Source of the DNA: Steinernema hermaphroditum
Lineage: Eukaryota > Nematoda > Chromadorea > Rhabditida > Steinernematidae
DNA length: 64,000 bases
Direction of reading: 5' to 3'
Assembly: GCA_030435675.1 (NCBI GenBank)
Contig: CM059625.1
Location: forward strand, 11,036,001-11,100,000
Shown here: positions 11,768 to 24,174 of the stretch, one piece after another
Numbering within the stretch: position 1 is the first letter of the stretch
Layout of the letters: each line of letters begins with the position of its first letter
The notes under the pieces: generated by a model
Told to the model about the DNA's origin: nothing
Database searches by the model: none
What the model saw: only the letters and a program-made list of their open reading frames with translations
Program-made: the position numbers and the translations under genes

Positions 11768-12994
11768 TTATGTGTTGCGGTAGAACTTATAAGACTTGAT
11801 GGACATGGAACAGCTGCTGCAAACCCATTCCGCGTTGGGATTGCGTGATAGTTCATCTACGGCGTGATCGTTAAGTCCGGCACATTTCATGTGGTACACT
11901 TGTAAGCATCCTTGCTGCAATGCTGTGCATCGTATTGCCAGACTTTCGTTCTGAAAGAAAGGGTTCACGATTATTGCAAATTTATTCATTCTTACCGTAA
12001 TTTGCTTCTTGCATTGCGTACAGTCGCCGTCCCTCGCAATGCGATCTGTGTTTAACGAAGGCGCAACTTTTGTTGTCGCATCGTACTCATCTATAATCTT
12101 TTGGTGAGCAAACAAGTCAACGTGGGATGTTCATACTTTTGATTACTGGCATAGCGGAAGTGGACGGGCTTTGCGCAATATGCTTTCGCTTCAAGTCGGG
12201 AACTGCAAAGCCATCCGAAGAACAAGGAGAAGGTTTCACGTCAGCCGTACTAGAAAAATTACTGCTGGGTCGGGAATTCGCACTTTTAGCCTTCGATTTG
12301 GTTTCCTTTTTGGATTTTGCTGAACTGGCGGCAGGAAATGAAGGCGAGGCAAATGACGGAGGTCGTATGACAGGAGGAGGCATGCTTGTTGATGTGCTTG
12401 GTCCAGAAATTGGCTGAGGGTACGGTATCGGTGGTTTCAACCTGAGGGAAGACGCGTACGGCAGCTGCATTTGAACACTCAAAGATTGGGGAGTCGGCTG
12501 GTAGAGTTGCCTTCTACACTCAATTTCGGACATCGCTCTCATCCCGGAGTTCTTAAGTTTTTGAAAGATCGCCGACTGTCGCTGGCGCTCCTCTTCGCTA
12601 TCAAAGGGACTGCAGATGACGGTTTGTGTACTGTCATCACACGTCGTTCCGAAAGTCTGTGGAGGTGGGAGTTGCGAAAAGGAAGGTTTCACGTCCATCA
12701 CAGACGGTGGTTGCATTTCCATGTTGGCAGCGGTCTGCGGAAGTGGCTGATTACTGTTGTAGAAGGAAGATACTGTCGAAGCCTCCGTGGGAGAAACTCC
12801 TGACACCGTATATCCATTAAGCATATGCACTGGAGAGAAGTGGCTGGTTGCCGATGGCGATGACACAGTGCTAAGGGAGTGCTTAACAGAGGGATACTGT
12901 ACATAAGTTGACATACAAAGGCACTTACCGGCGAACTGAGATGTTTGAGGTGGTCGTTAGCGCCTATCGGTAAGGCTGATATAAGTGAGGACAT
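11768..12994 (-). CDS. Pygopus-like protein with C-terminal PHD finger
   Basis: Four exons (12994-12929, 12881-12147, 12097-11996, 11950-11768) give 361 residues. The first 290 residues are Ser/Pro-rich and disordered, with Lys-rich patches that could be a nuclear signal (SKSKKETKSKAKS, DLKRKH). A PHD finger fills residues about 293-348. Its zinc ligands are C293, C296, C309, C316, H321, C324, C345 and C348. Spacing C-x2-C-x12-C, the 'AIRC' motif, the H-x2-C and the position at the extreme C-terminus all match Pygopus, the Wnt/beta-catenin co-activator that reads H3K4 methylation and binds BCL9/Legless. Between ligands three and four there are six residues instead of the usual three. I see no clear N-terminal homology domain; 'SPFDSEEE' may be a weak remnant of its NPF motif. 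Exon 2 could instead begin at the ATG at 12914. An acceptor at tttgtttcag precedes the ATG at 12994 by 44 bp. Confidence 0.75.
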
Positions 12995-15900
12995 GGCGGA
13001 GAAGCATTCACCTGAGAGACCCGTATGAAAGACTGAAACAAACCGTTTATATGTTACACTTATAGTGCTTAAACACGATGTTCATTACAAAATACTCGAC
13101 ACCGACGCGATTTGAATCAAACATTTCATCATTAAAGTGCTGGACAGTGTTTGTGGATGAGTAGCGGCAAAGGGTAAGCAGAATTACTAAATAGTTGAGC
13201 AGATAGTCAAATATTCTCCATGAAATTCAGCAATTCAACTCAGTGATACACGCGTATTATTTATCAAACGTAATCTGCATTCAATAATGGAATGATAGCG
13301 AACAGTAAAAGTGAACAGTAACATACTGTCGGTTCGGGATGCCAGTTGAGGAGGCCTTGAAAGCTAGCAGTCAAACTATCATATGGCAGCTGGTGGAGGA
13401 AAATGAGTTGGGAGTGCCATCCCTATATGTACATAGCATGTTCGTGAACGCGCGCGCAGAGGGCACAATAATAAGCGCGCGCATGGTTCGCTCATGTTCG
13501 TTCATTAACCGCTCGGGATATCGATCAGCCTTCGAAATCGATAACTGAAGCTGGTCGCGGTCGCATTGTTTTTGTCTCTAGATTAGCACATGTTCTTTTA
13601 TCAGAGTTCAGTGCGAATTTTAGCACAAGAATAACAATGGGAAAGGAAAGTACTTCGTACGCTGACCGTATTCCATCGGGGCGTTCCGATCAATAGAGAG
13701 AGATACTCTGTCGCGAAACGAGGAGAATAGGCAGCGACAAAAAAACAAACAGTTCCTCAACCTTCGCCGATTCGGACACTGATTCATAGTTAAAGGTGCT
13801 GCTCCGTTGACTAAGAGTGCGAATAGCGCAGGCGGTTACGGTCGTGCTAGGAGGCGACGCTGTGAGTGACTGTGTGTATCCACTAAAAACCACTCTGGTT
13901 TTGTCGAAAACGTTCACATTTTGCACTGGTTGACACCTGTGACAATGATCAAATGAAACGAATAGCTTATCATTTGAAAGCGAAGACGGAACGTTGGTAG
14001 TGTGGCCGGCTGCCTACTTCCGCTTCATGTGTTTGATGAGAATGTACTTGATAGGAGCATTAGAGACTCACGTTTGGCGGAGAGCGTTTTTCAAGGAAAT
14101 CATCTGTTTCTATGGTCAGCAATTGCTTTACAACTCCGCCAGTGCAAGCAGCGCATCGGTCTTATCACAACATTTGATCAGCTCGAAGTCTACGACGAGT
14201 GGACCAATCGGATGGACTTGCCGTAATAATTGCGATCGAATGGGGCCAAGCCAGTTGTTGTTAAGTGGACTTAGCGATGAAACCAAAATTTATCCTCCCT
14301 GTGATGTCAATATGCACAAGCAATCATAGTTACTGTCCACTAAAGACAAGCAAAAACAACTCTCATCACTGTGCTATTCAACATAAGAACAATTTTACAA
14401 TTTCGATTGATCGATCAGCAGTCGGGAACACGACGCGCGAACAAGCGACCTTTCCGATAGCAGTTCATTTTTCATTCGAGAAGTTCACCGGTGATCGCCA
14501 AGTGCATGGACCACCCTCAGACGAGCGATTGGTTGAAAATAAGTCGAGCTCAATACATTTTATGCATATATTAACCAAAATTCCACAAAACATCCTTTTC
14601 CCATGCAAGTAAGTACGGTAGCAGCAATGGGTTTACAACGACTTCACAAACTTAGTGGAAGCGAATAGAGAAAGTGGATCAAAATATGGAGGATTATAAT
14701 AATGGCGTGTTATGCAAGCTGATGAGAATGTGTCCGCCACTATCCATCGCGACTTTTAAATCAAGGATCCGGAGTTCGGATGTGCATGGGCCTGGAGGCG
14801 GGATAACGAGCAACCTGCGTCGTTTTCCTTCTTGGCCAACAAGCATCTTTATATGTATTGATTGTTTTCCTCAAAAGAGTAGTCGCGACGAAAAAAGAGT
14901 TATTTCCTGACGAATCCGCCATGGCCAAATCGTGCGTCGCTATTTGCTTAACAACAGAGCGTGTCGTGAGGGCCAGACGACATCGATATTTTCATAAGAC
15001 GACGTGAATGAATAATTTCCATAAATTTCTACGTTTCGTTCCAAATAACGCATTTTTGTAACCCACTTTAGCATACGACACGCCCGCACCTCGAAACTAC
15101 GGTGTCTTTATTCCCTTCTAAAGGATTTAAGAGATCGGTTCTAAGGATCTCGAAACCCTTTGGCGGGGCAACCAGCTAGCGATTTTCATAAATCCTTAAG
15201 GGTTTCTCATTGAGTCACAAGTTAGTTAATTAAATGAAGAGCAACACGAAGATTGGATGCAATTTTAATTGAAAGGTATATCAAAAGGAGCAAGTGAACG
15301 AAACAAGAGCGAACAAATGCGCGGGATGTAGAGAGAACTGAGGTAGAGAGGTGCAGACGACGATAGATGTCATTGGCGCGCACAGCTACGACCATAGACA
15401 CTGCCGCACGAAGAGTGGACGCGTCGTTCTCTAGCAGCGTCAAGGACTCGCTCAACTCGCAGCGTGCGGCCACAGCCGAGCAGCAGTCATTGCGTCCGAC
15501 GAGCAACAGCAGTTCGTTCGACAGCGATGCGATATTGGTGGCGGAAGGCTGAGTAAGTAGTAGAAAAAGAATAAGAAGAAGAAAAAAGAAGAAGCAGTGG
15601 ATGGCGGTCGTGGTGTTAGCAATGTCGAGTTTCACGACAACGACGACAAAGCGACAACGGTCGTTTTGTTCAAGCACTGGTTCGAGCGGTTCGAACGAGA
15701 AGCTACTCCGTGGTAGCTCGCTCGATCGTGCCGTGATTGTCGTTTGTCCTCCACGACCAGCGCCATGTGCTAAAGGCGAAGAGCTGAGGTTGGCCGTTTA
15801 CTGTGTGACACACCGGCAAATGACTAGGCGAGCACGACATCACGATAGGTCGATGAAGATGAGATGAGGGAATTCCGCTGCTAGAGAACCGACACCAATC

Positions 15901-16942
15901 ATAATGCTCAGCTGAATGTCGACCTAACTGCAGAGCGCGGAAGATGTAACACCAGAACAAGGGCAAGTTCGGAACAAAGACACTTTATGTCACCGGCTAC
16001 CACAACGTCCGAGTGAAACCGCTAAGTCCAGAAGAGCCATTTTGCTCTATGGGGAACGGACCACTTAAGCTTAAGACAGAAAGTAATCGTTGAAGCTAAA
16101 CTTTGTAGCGCTCAGCCATTTGTAGATCGTTGCTAAAGCCTTCGCGGCTTTTCACTTTTGTAGTGTACCGTAAGCAGATTGCGTATTATAATATTAGATG
16201 AAATAAGGCACAATAAATGGAACGTTTAAGAAATTAATTATAAAATGGGGTCGTTCGTTAGATGTGTTCCATAGGATTGAGAAAAGGGGATTTCTAGAAG
16301 TGGTATTGGCAAAGGGACTCAATGACCAACTTTGTTTTTTATGGAGTCATCACAAACAGCACGAGAAGAAGACTATGCTTGACGAGCGAACGTGAGGAGA
16401 AAGCGATGTTGTTCGATTCGCTACTCGCTCAATCGGAACCACGAAACAGAGGTTCGAACGCTTGGCATACGTATATAATAGGAAAATATGCATCGGTCTC
16501 GCTTTCGTTTTGAGGCGAATATTTCGATTAATTTGATGAAAGCAGAATCGCATGGCGCAAAAAATCAAGCGCCAGCCAATGGCATTTACATCGTTGATAA
16601 ATGGACGATATAAATAATCCAGTAGGTCTCGAAAGTCCTATCGACACCAAACGCTTTCGGCAAAGGTTTCGATGTTCTGGGAGCGGCGATGATAACCTTA
16701 TTGAGGTGTATTAATTTTTCATTTAACTCCATTGGGTCGGAGAGACCGAACAATGGCACTTATATTTGCGACTGGAGGTTGCAGAAACGTTGAGTGGACG
16801 ATGTGGGTACAAAGAATATGAAGATAGGTAATTAGCGGAGGCAGCAGTTAAGTGGCACGATACCAAGGGAGCATTTCAGGAATATACATCGATTACATTG
16901 TCGACACGGAGTTCAGCCCTCGACGTCAAAGCAAACGCAACA
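12995..16942. other. Gene-poor interval
   Basis: About 4 kb with no supported gene. A frame at 14002-14226 (plus) is protein-like in composition but has no partner exons I can join. The segment 15360-15870 is low-complexity, with Ser/Thr/Ala codons on one strand and Leu/Val on the other; it looks like compositional bias rather than coding. A GAA-rich purine tract lies at 15559-15597. Confidence 0.45.
15559..15597 (+). repeat. GAA-rich purine tract
   Basis: A run of AGAA/GAAGAA units, purine only for most of about 40 bp, in otherwise mixed sequence. Confidence 0.7.
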
Positions 16943-17022
16943 CTAGTCGCTTGTACAAACCGGTTTTCGTGATCGCCTGCTCGGTCGCATATTATTACTG
17001 GCGAAACGTGAATGCTCCTTGT

Positions 17023-17991
17023 TCAGCTCTGCCCCACTCTGATGACATGGAAAAAAAGTAGCTCGTACGACAATTGCAAAAAAGAATATATTGGAAGCAC
17101 TCTGGACATATTGGAAAAGGCTGTGCAAGAACACAGAGGGAGCGCGTATTGTATCGAGTAAGAACTTCCGAATGCGATAGGTATGCGGAGGAGGTGGCCG
17201 CTCTCCTGTGACTTTCGATATTTCCACATCCCATACTTGTTTCGCCCGTTTGCCGTAGTTCTCACTGTAGTTAAGATTGCTATCGATGACGGGATATTTC
17301 CACGTTGCACTACCGCCGTTTTGCGTTGTTTCAACAAGTTTTCTGCAAATTATGACGACATTGGGCGAAGACCCATAGTGATTAGACTGACTCCGTTTAT
17401 ACAAAGGAAGTCCACATCTTACTCATTCGATGTGCCATATCCCAATCGCATTTCATCCTGTTATCAATAAAATGCTCCTCTGGCATGAAGAGATACGGTA
17501 GCTGCATAGCGTGACCAACGACTGAATAGGTGAGAAGTAAACAAGGGATTAAAAACAAAGTGTTTACCGTGCGCTTTGTTCCCCAGCCAGGCAGACGATC
17601 GAATATAAGCGAACTCATGTAGATAAACATCTTGTCCTGTCCGCCGGCGGCGCCCTGTCTCAAGGGCAACGCGGGAAAGAAACACAGTCGGCACCGATCT
17701 GCAATGGGTAACATAGGCAAACTCCATAACAATATTATTATACTTTACGGTAAGCAATGAAGCGGTCCCTGTTGAGTTGATTTTATCTTCAAGCCGATCC
17801 AGAACAGTCTGCTTAATGATGAAGTAGACTTTCTCTGCGTGGTAGATATAGTACTGGGCTAGAAATGATCTAGTCTTCTTGATACTTCCCTCTTCTGTGT
17901 AATTTTTACTACTAAACAGGATGAGGAGAAGCGGCCATCTCATGCCTAACATAACCCGTAAGAATTGGTCTTCTATCGTAGGACTCTGCAT
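17023..17991 (-). pseudogene. Truncated, probably decayed carboxylesterase 3' end
   Basis: Two exons (17991-17568 and 17521-17403, 46-bp GT-AG intron) encode the C-terminal part of a type-B carboxylesterase. It reads 'TGQDVYLHEFAYIRSSAWLG', then the catalytic-histidine segment 'KAHVVGHAMQLPYLFMPEEH', then 'WDMAHRMSKMWTSF'. These correspond to the family's VYLYEF..., W-x-G-x-x-HG-x-E-LPY-x-F and M-x-x-x-W-x-x-F blocks. Downstream, 'TWKYPVIDSNLNYSENYGK' is recognisable as the family's C-terminal WP-x-Y...NY block, but it lies in a frame I cannot reach by any normal splice. The oxyanion-hole and GESAG nucleophile exons are missing; an inserted element begins only 150 bp upstream. I therefore call it a 5'-truncated, frameshifted relic. 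Upstream exons elsewhere, or an assembly error, are alternatives. Confidence 0.5.
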
Positions 17992-18143
17992 GCAGGTCCT
18001 TTGACAATTTCGGGATGATTTCTTTTTCTTTTCGAGGACAAAAGCACAGGATTCAGAGAAGCAGAAAGGAATTACACCACTGCATCAATTGCATTAACAG
18101 TATCTGTGTCGAAAACCAACAAAGAATGTTCATTCTGTTACTA

Positions 18144-19412
18144 TTGGGTTGGTAAGTTGAAAATGCACCATTTTTAAAAATGAATCCTTATTGTTGCAAA
18201 GGCACAGATTTCAATGGGTGTATTCACCATTTAAGTGCTCAGCCTCTGTACACTTTCTGGCGAGAAGTCTGGCCATTTCACTGCAGAACAGGAGAGATTC
18301 CGGGTCGAAAAGTTCCATTTTGTCCGTTTTTGACCTCATTGCAAACTTTGGCTCAATTTATTCGTTGATGTTTCCGACAGTACCGCACAAGTATGTACCC
18401 GATAGAGCTGTGGGAGACCTACATGCATAACAAGTACCTGAGTCCCAGCTGAAGATGAGCAGCAGTTTTGTGTGCAATCAAAAATATCAAACATTCATGC
18501 TCCTGCTGGATCTGCTGAAATCCCAAAACCAGTTACTAGTTCTTGCCTTATCTTGAATAAGAGAACGAGGTTTTTCTAGATGTTAGTCGCAAACTATAGC
18601 TGAGAGATTGCTCTATCCTATAAATACGTTTCAGCCCCGTGCTTCTATAATATCGCATATAAGACAGTGCAGCATTACTTTTCAACCTGGTTCTGACCGC
18701 AGCACAATAGTTGACTTATCTTCCTTATCCATACCCTCAAGTAGTTCTGGGGATCATATGGCTAGAACCCCCTTGAACTCAAGAGTCACGAAAAATAAAG
18801 GAAAAGATTTTTACTTAGAAATACAAATAAAAGCAGGGGTCAACGAGTTGCGATGGCGGATCAAGGGCTCGGAGAGTCGTGAGAAATCGGAGTTCCCGAT
18901 TTCCACTTGTAGCCAAAGGCATCGGAGCATCAGCCACTATGGCATTGAAGCACCCTAGCTGGCCGTCCATGTTGTCTGTACACCCCCAGCTGGAGTTTGT
19001 TAAATCAACAAAAAGTTTAACTACTTTCGGGTCAAGTGCTTTATGGGCAAATTTTTTATCTTCTTGGAATTTGTTCTCACTGTGACATTGCAAGAAGAGA
19101 TCAGCGTGTGCGCTTGGAAGCTAAGCTCCTGCTGTATGCGCAGCTAAGACAGCATACCGCCTTTCAAATAAATAGTCCCTCGGAGAGGTTGTCGAAGGTT
19201 CGGTGTTTCGGATGCCCAGGTGGTGCTTCGCGGACCATGAATATAAAAGGATTCAAAGAAAGCGGAGGGCATGCAGGTGGGGCATCGGAGCGTACCGACT
19301 GGAAAGTCAACCAATCGCCCATACGAACGCACTATTCCATCTGATCCAAGGATCATACAGTGCGAAAATAGACGCGAATCAAAAATGGTGCATTTTCAAC
19401 TTACCAACCCAA
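18144..19412. mobile_element. 1,269-bp mariner-type element with perfect 32-bp terminal inverted repeats
   Basis: The left end 18144-18175 begins 'TTGGGTTGGTAAGTTGAAAA' and runs on through TGCACCATTTTT. The right end 19381-19412 is its exact reverse complement over 32 bp. TA flanks both sides (18142-18143 and 19413-19414), the target-site signature of Tc1/mariner insertion. The size is that of a full mariner, yet I find no transposase frame: the longest frames (18608-18958 plus, 18815-19093 minus, 19144-19356 minus) lack any recognisable DD34D or helix-turn-helix signature. It is probably a non-autonomous element carrying foreign internal sequence. Perfect ends suggest recent activity. Confidence 0.8.
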
Positions 19413-20427
19413 TATATTGAGACAAATGCCCCGTCGCTTACCACGATTCTTTGATGAGGAAATTTCTTCGAGCATTTGCAGGCTGCTTCTGACTGCTGTC
19501 TGCTGCAGGCTCCACTGACTGTGATATTCCACAGTTGCTTCGCGCGTACTCCATGTTACTATCCGTTCCCTAGGGTCGAAGCCCACTTTCACTGTTCCAC
19601 TCTGCACAGTTGATTAGTGGAATTGGTCAAAATTCAGAACATCGATCCGTCTTATTGTTTAACAATTAGAAACATTGAAACCACAAAAGTAGTACATCCT
19701 CCGAGGGATTCGCCAAGAAAGTAATTTAAAAACGGCAATGAAGCAATGAAATGCTTCTCCCCTTCTGGGGACGCCAAGCCGCTTAGTGCTTGTGAAGCGG
19801 TACAATGTTTCGTCGTATGCGTTCTTAAATTTTAAATTTATCTCACGACAGACTGGTCCAAAGCTTATTACATTTATAACTTTTGTCCATGGTATTACGA
19901 GAACAGGTTTCTAACAGTGGCGTAATGTTGAATCTTTAGCAATTGTTCAATTTTTGAATCTCAGTATTCCACCATGCGTTGGAAAAGCGTATCTCGAACC
20001 GTCCCTGTAAACGGTTTAAGTCACATTGACCATTATTTCCATTGAGGGGCCAGAATTCGTGCGAACTATGGGGTTGTCAGTTACAGCGTTCATCGTACCA
20101 AGTTTACGAGTTTTACGAGTTTATTTCTCGTATCTAAGGCTTACGCCTTGCGAGACGCCATATATATGCACAAAAACCACATTGTCACTCCGTAGTCGTC
20201 GGTCTTCTGGCTTCGGCGCAGGGCACAGCATCAGAGTAGAAGGCGACGATCCCATCAGTGTGCGCAGGCATCAGAGAGGCGAAGAGTTGACCCCGGAGAC
20301 GGTGGAACACAGCAAGCCCATCTTCAGCTCGGGTGGCAGCGCGGACGTCGGAGTTGAGAAGCTTCTTCGGCGGCTTCCGCGGGCAGCACGGGCGAAGAAC
20401 GGCATCTGGGCGAAACGCGTCGGTGGA
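19413..20427. other. No gene seen; GC-rich segment at 20185-20450
   Basis: Mostly unremarkable sequence. The last 250 bp is GC-richer and runs straight into the first copy of the 119-bp repeat. Its frames are open on both strands, but neither shows a known domain. Confidence 0.4.
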
Positions 20428-20428
20428 G

Positions 20429-20547
20429 CTCAAAGGCCGAAATGTCGAGTGTAACTGCAGCAGGCTGAGCTGACTCCCGCACTTCCATAGGTTCTTATTG
20501 AAAAGCTCTCTGCGACGCTGAAGCACTTCGATATAGACGACGGTCCA
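20429..20547 (-). repeat. 119-bp exact direct repeat, copy 1
   Basis: The sequence from 'ctcaaaggccgaaatgtcga' to 'gacgacggtcca' is identical, base for base, to 21177-21295. On the minus strand both copies are open in the frame reading 'LQRRRELFNKNLWKCGSQLS'. An A-rich tract follows each copy. Confidence 0.9.
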
Positions 20548-20682
20548 AAAAAAAATCGTACCAAGTACTAAGGTAAATAGATTTTTTATTTACTTACGCA
20601 TTTCTTGTTCTGAAACTGCCAAGATGTTACTTTTTAGAATAGAAACGGCCGCCGACGTACGCATAGGAGAGAGACCGCTAAC

Positions 20683-20752
20683 ATCAGCCACTTCCATAGG
20701 TCCTTCTTGCAAAGCCCTCTGCGACGCTAAAGTAGTCCACCATAAACGACAA
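20683..20752 (-). repeat. Diverged partial copy of the 119-bp repeat
   Basis: It contains 'cacttccataggtccttctt' and 'gcgacgcta', aligned with the middle of the 119-bp unit but with several substitutions and its 5' part missing. It too is followed by an A-rich tract and by the 'aacgaacg.ataga' phrase that also follows copy 2. Confidence 0.75.
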
Positions 20753-21176
20753 AAAAAAGAATGACGAACGGATAGAAAGGCTACGACTACATGAAAATCC
20801 GTTGCTCAATTCTTCCAAGTAGCCCATCTGCTGCCCGGGTTAATCATTTGATCGATATTTGCTGCTTCTTTGATCCGCATTAGTTGCCGCGATGGAGGCG
20901 CCAAGTTCAAAGAAGGTCGCATCGTATCCCTAAAGGCACATCGAGTTAGCTGCTTCTTGCTTGGGCAGACAGACCCATAGTTTTCTATCTGGTTTCTTTG
21001 TTGCTGATTACTCATCATAGTCTCTGCATCGATGAGAAGACGGCATCTGATACGAGCGCGTTGACGGACAACAAGGTCGGAGAGGTTCAGCGGTTGAAGA
21101 ATGACGCTGGTTGAGACGTCTAAATGAAGATATCCATAGCATCATAGGGCTTAGGACAGGTCTAACCTCCGGTAGG

Positions 21177-21295
21177 CTCAAAGGCCGAAATGTCGAGTGT
21201 AACTGCAGCAGGCTGAGCTGACTCCCGCACTTCCATAGGTTCTTATTGAAAAGCTCTCTGCGACGCTGAAGCACTTCGATATAGACGACGGTCCA
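21177..21295 (-). repeat. 119-bp exact direct repeat, copy 2
   Basis: Identical to 20429-20547, at a spacing of 748 bp. Flanking sequence differs on the left. On the right both continue with an A-rich run and then diverge. A short fragment, 'agctgactcccgcactt', recurs at about 21823. Confidence 0.9.
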
Positions 21296-21920
21296 GAAAA
21301 AAAATAACGAACGCATAGAAAGGCTGCTAACATCAGTCACTGCTGTTGTATGTGACTCCTGTAAATTTTGACTGGATTGTTTGTCCATGTAAAACATGGA
21401 CATATCACTCAAGGTGTTCACCATTCGCAGGTGACAGCCCACTTTGTGGCGTACATCCGAATTTCTCGTTTGTAGAATATGCGGAGTTTAATGGCGAAAA
21501 ATGTTTTTGATCCAATTTTGGACCTCTCTACCTTATTCTGAGTAGTTTCCTCTGATTTTGTCAATTATGGTTGAGCACAGACGACACTGAGATAGACCGA
21601 AGACAGGAACACTCAAACAACAATCTTTCAACATAAAACTGAGAGCCATTCTGAAGGTCAACTTGGAAACGTACGGACTCCGACAGTCATGTTTTTTGAG
21701 AATCCAATGGTCATTTTTTCTATTTTCGTGAAGTAGAAATGAGCTCGTGGAGTCGCTATGTAGGAATGGTAACTGTGAGTGATAGCTGCCTGCTACATAT
21801 CCTCATTGCCTGTTATAGCTGACTCCCGCACTTGGCTCTTGCCTACCTAATGCACCTATCGCTACGTTCGTCACATACATGAGCTAATCTCAAAAAGATG
21901 AAAAAGAAAAACCCCTTGTG

Positions 21921-22067
21921 TTCTATGAAGGAGGGATCCCGCTTTTGCCCGAGGAGTGGGCTAAGGTTATTCAATCAAATGGTGAATACCTTGAAGTGAC
22001 ATGGTTGAAAGAATGCAAATAAACAATCATTACAAAAGTGTCCCATTATTTATGCTCCAACCCAATA
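21921..22067 (+). pseudogene. Mariner transposase C-terminal remnant with right inverted repeat
   Basis: From 21921 the plus strand reads 'FYEGGIPLLPEEWAKVIQSN' and then GEYLE. This is the typical C-terminus of mariner-family transposases (FYE-x-G-I...LPERW-x-K-V...NG-x-Y). The frame stops at about 22020 and is followed by 'ATTTATGCTCCAACCCAATA', a mariner-style right end with the CAACCCAA/TA terminus. No matching left end or catalytic DDD region is visible, so the element is truncated and dead. It belongs to a different subfamily from the 18144 element because the terminal repeats differ. Confidence 0.65.
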
Positions 22068-22269
22068 GAATACTGTAATGTGGAGAGGTCTGAACGTGTA
22101 ACCAAATGAAATGCTTCCCAAATATACAGTAGACAACAAAGTAAATACTAAAGTAATCCCATGCGATTTCATGTCTGTGCAATATCTTGCTGAATTCTCC
22201 TAAAATTCTGCGCCCGTTTCCTTCCCTTCTTCTTATACCGCACCATGTTGGAGTCGACGTTGAAGAATT

Positions 22270-22275
22270 TTTTAT
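22270..22275 (-). terminator. Probable actin polyadenylation signal
   Basis: AATAAA on the minus strand, about 96 bp past the actin stop codon. Confidence 0.5.
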
Positions 22276-22370
22276 TTTGCAGCTCACAGTTTACACGACA
22301 TAAAATTATGTGCTGATTTTGCCATTGATGAAACACAAGACCAGAGAAAGCGCGCTGATACACGAAGCAC

Positions 22371-24074
<1,704 letters not shown>

Positions 24075-24160
24075 CTCGAGATTGACTTGGGGTCGTGGAA
24101 CCTCGCTTACAAAGCAAACTGCAGCGCTGCTGAGTGAAATGTGTGGGACTTCGGGCGGCT

Positions 24161-24174
24161 TATTTATATAGTCG
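24161..24174 (-). promoter_or_regulatory. TATA box of the actin gene
   Basis: Reading on the minus strand, 'ACTATATAAATAAGCC' sits about 90 bp upstream of the actin ATG and is the only strong TATA match there. It fits a highly expressed core promoter. Confidence 0.65.

Noticed and set aside
14002..14226. Protein-like plus-strand frame (74 codons)
   Set aside because: No splice partners or start context, and I recognise no domain; too weak to annotate as a gene.
15335..15360. let-7-like seed 'TGAGGTAG'
   Set aside because: No complementary arm within hairpin distance on either side, and the bases after the seed do not match a let-7 family member.
15222..15677. 151-codon minus-strand frame with hydrophobic stretches
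   Set aside because: It is low-complexity Leu/Val/Ser sequence opposite a GAA-rich tract. It has no splice context or domain.
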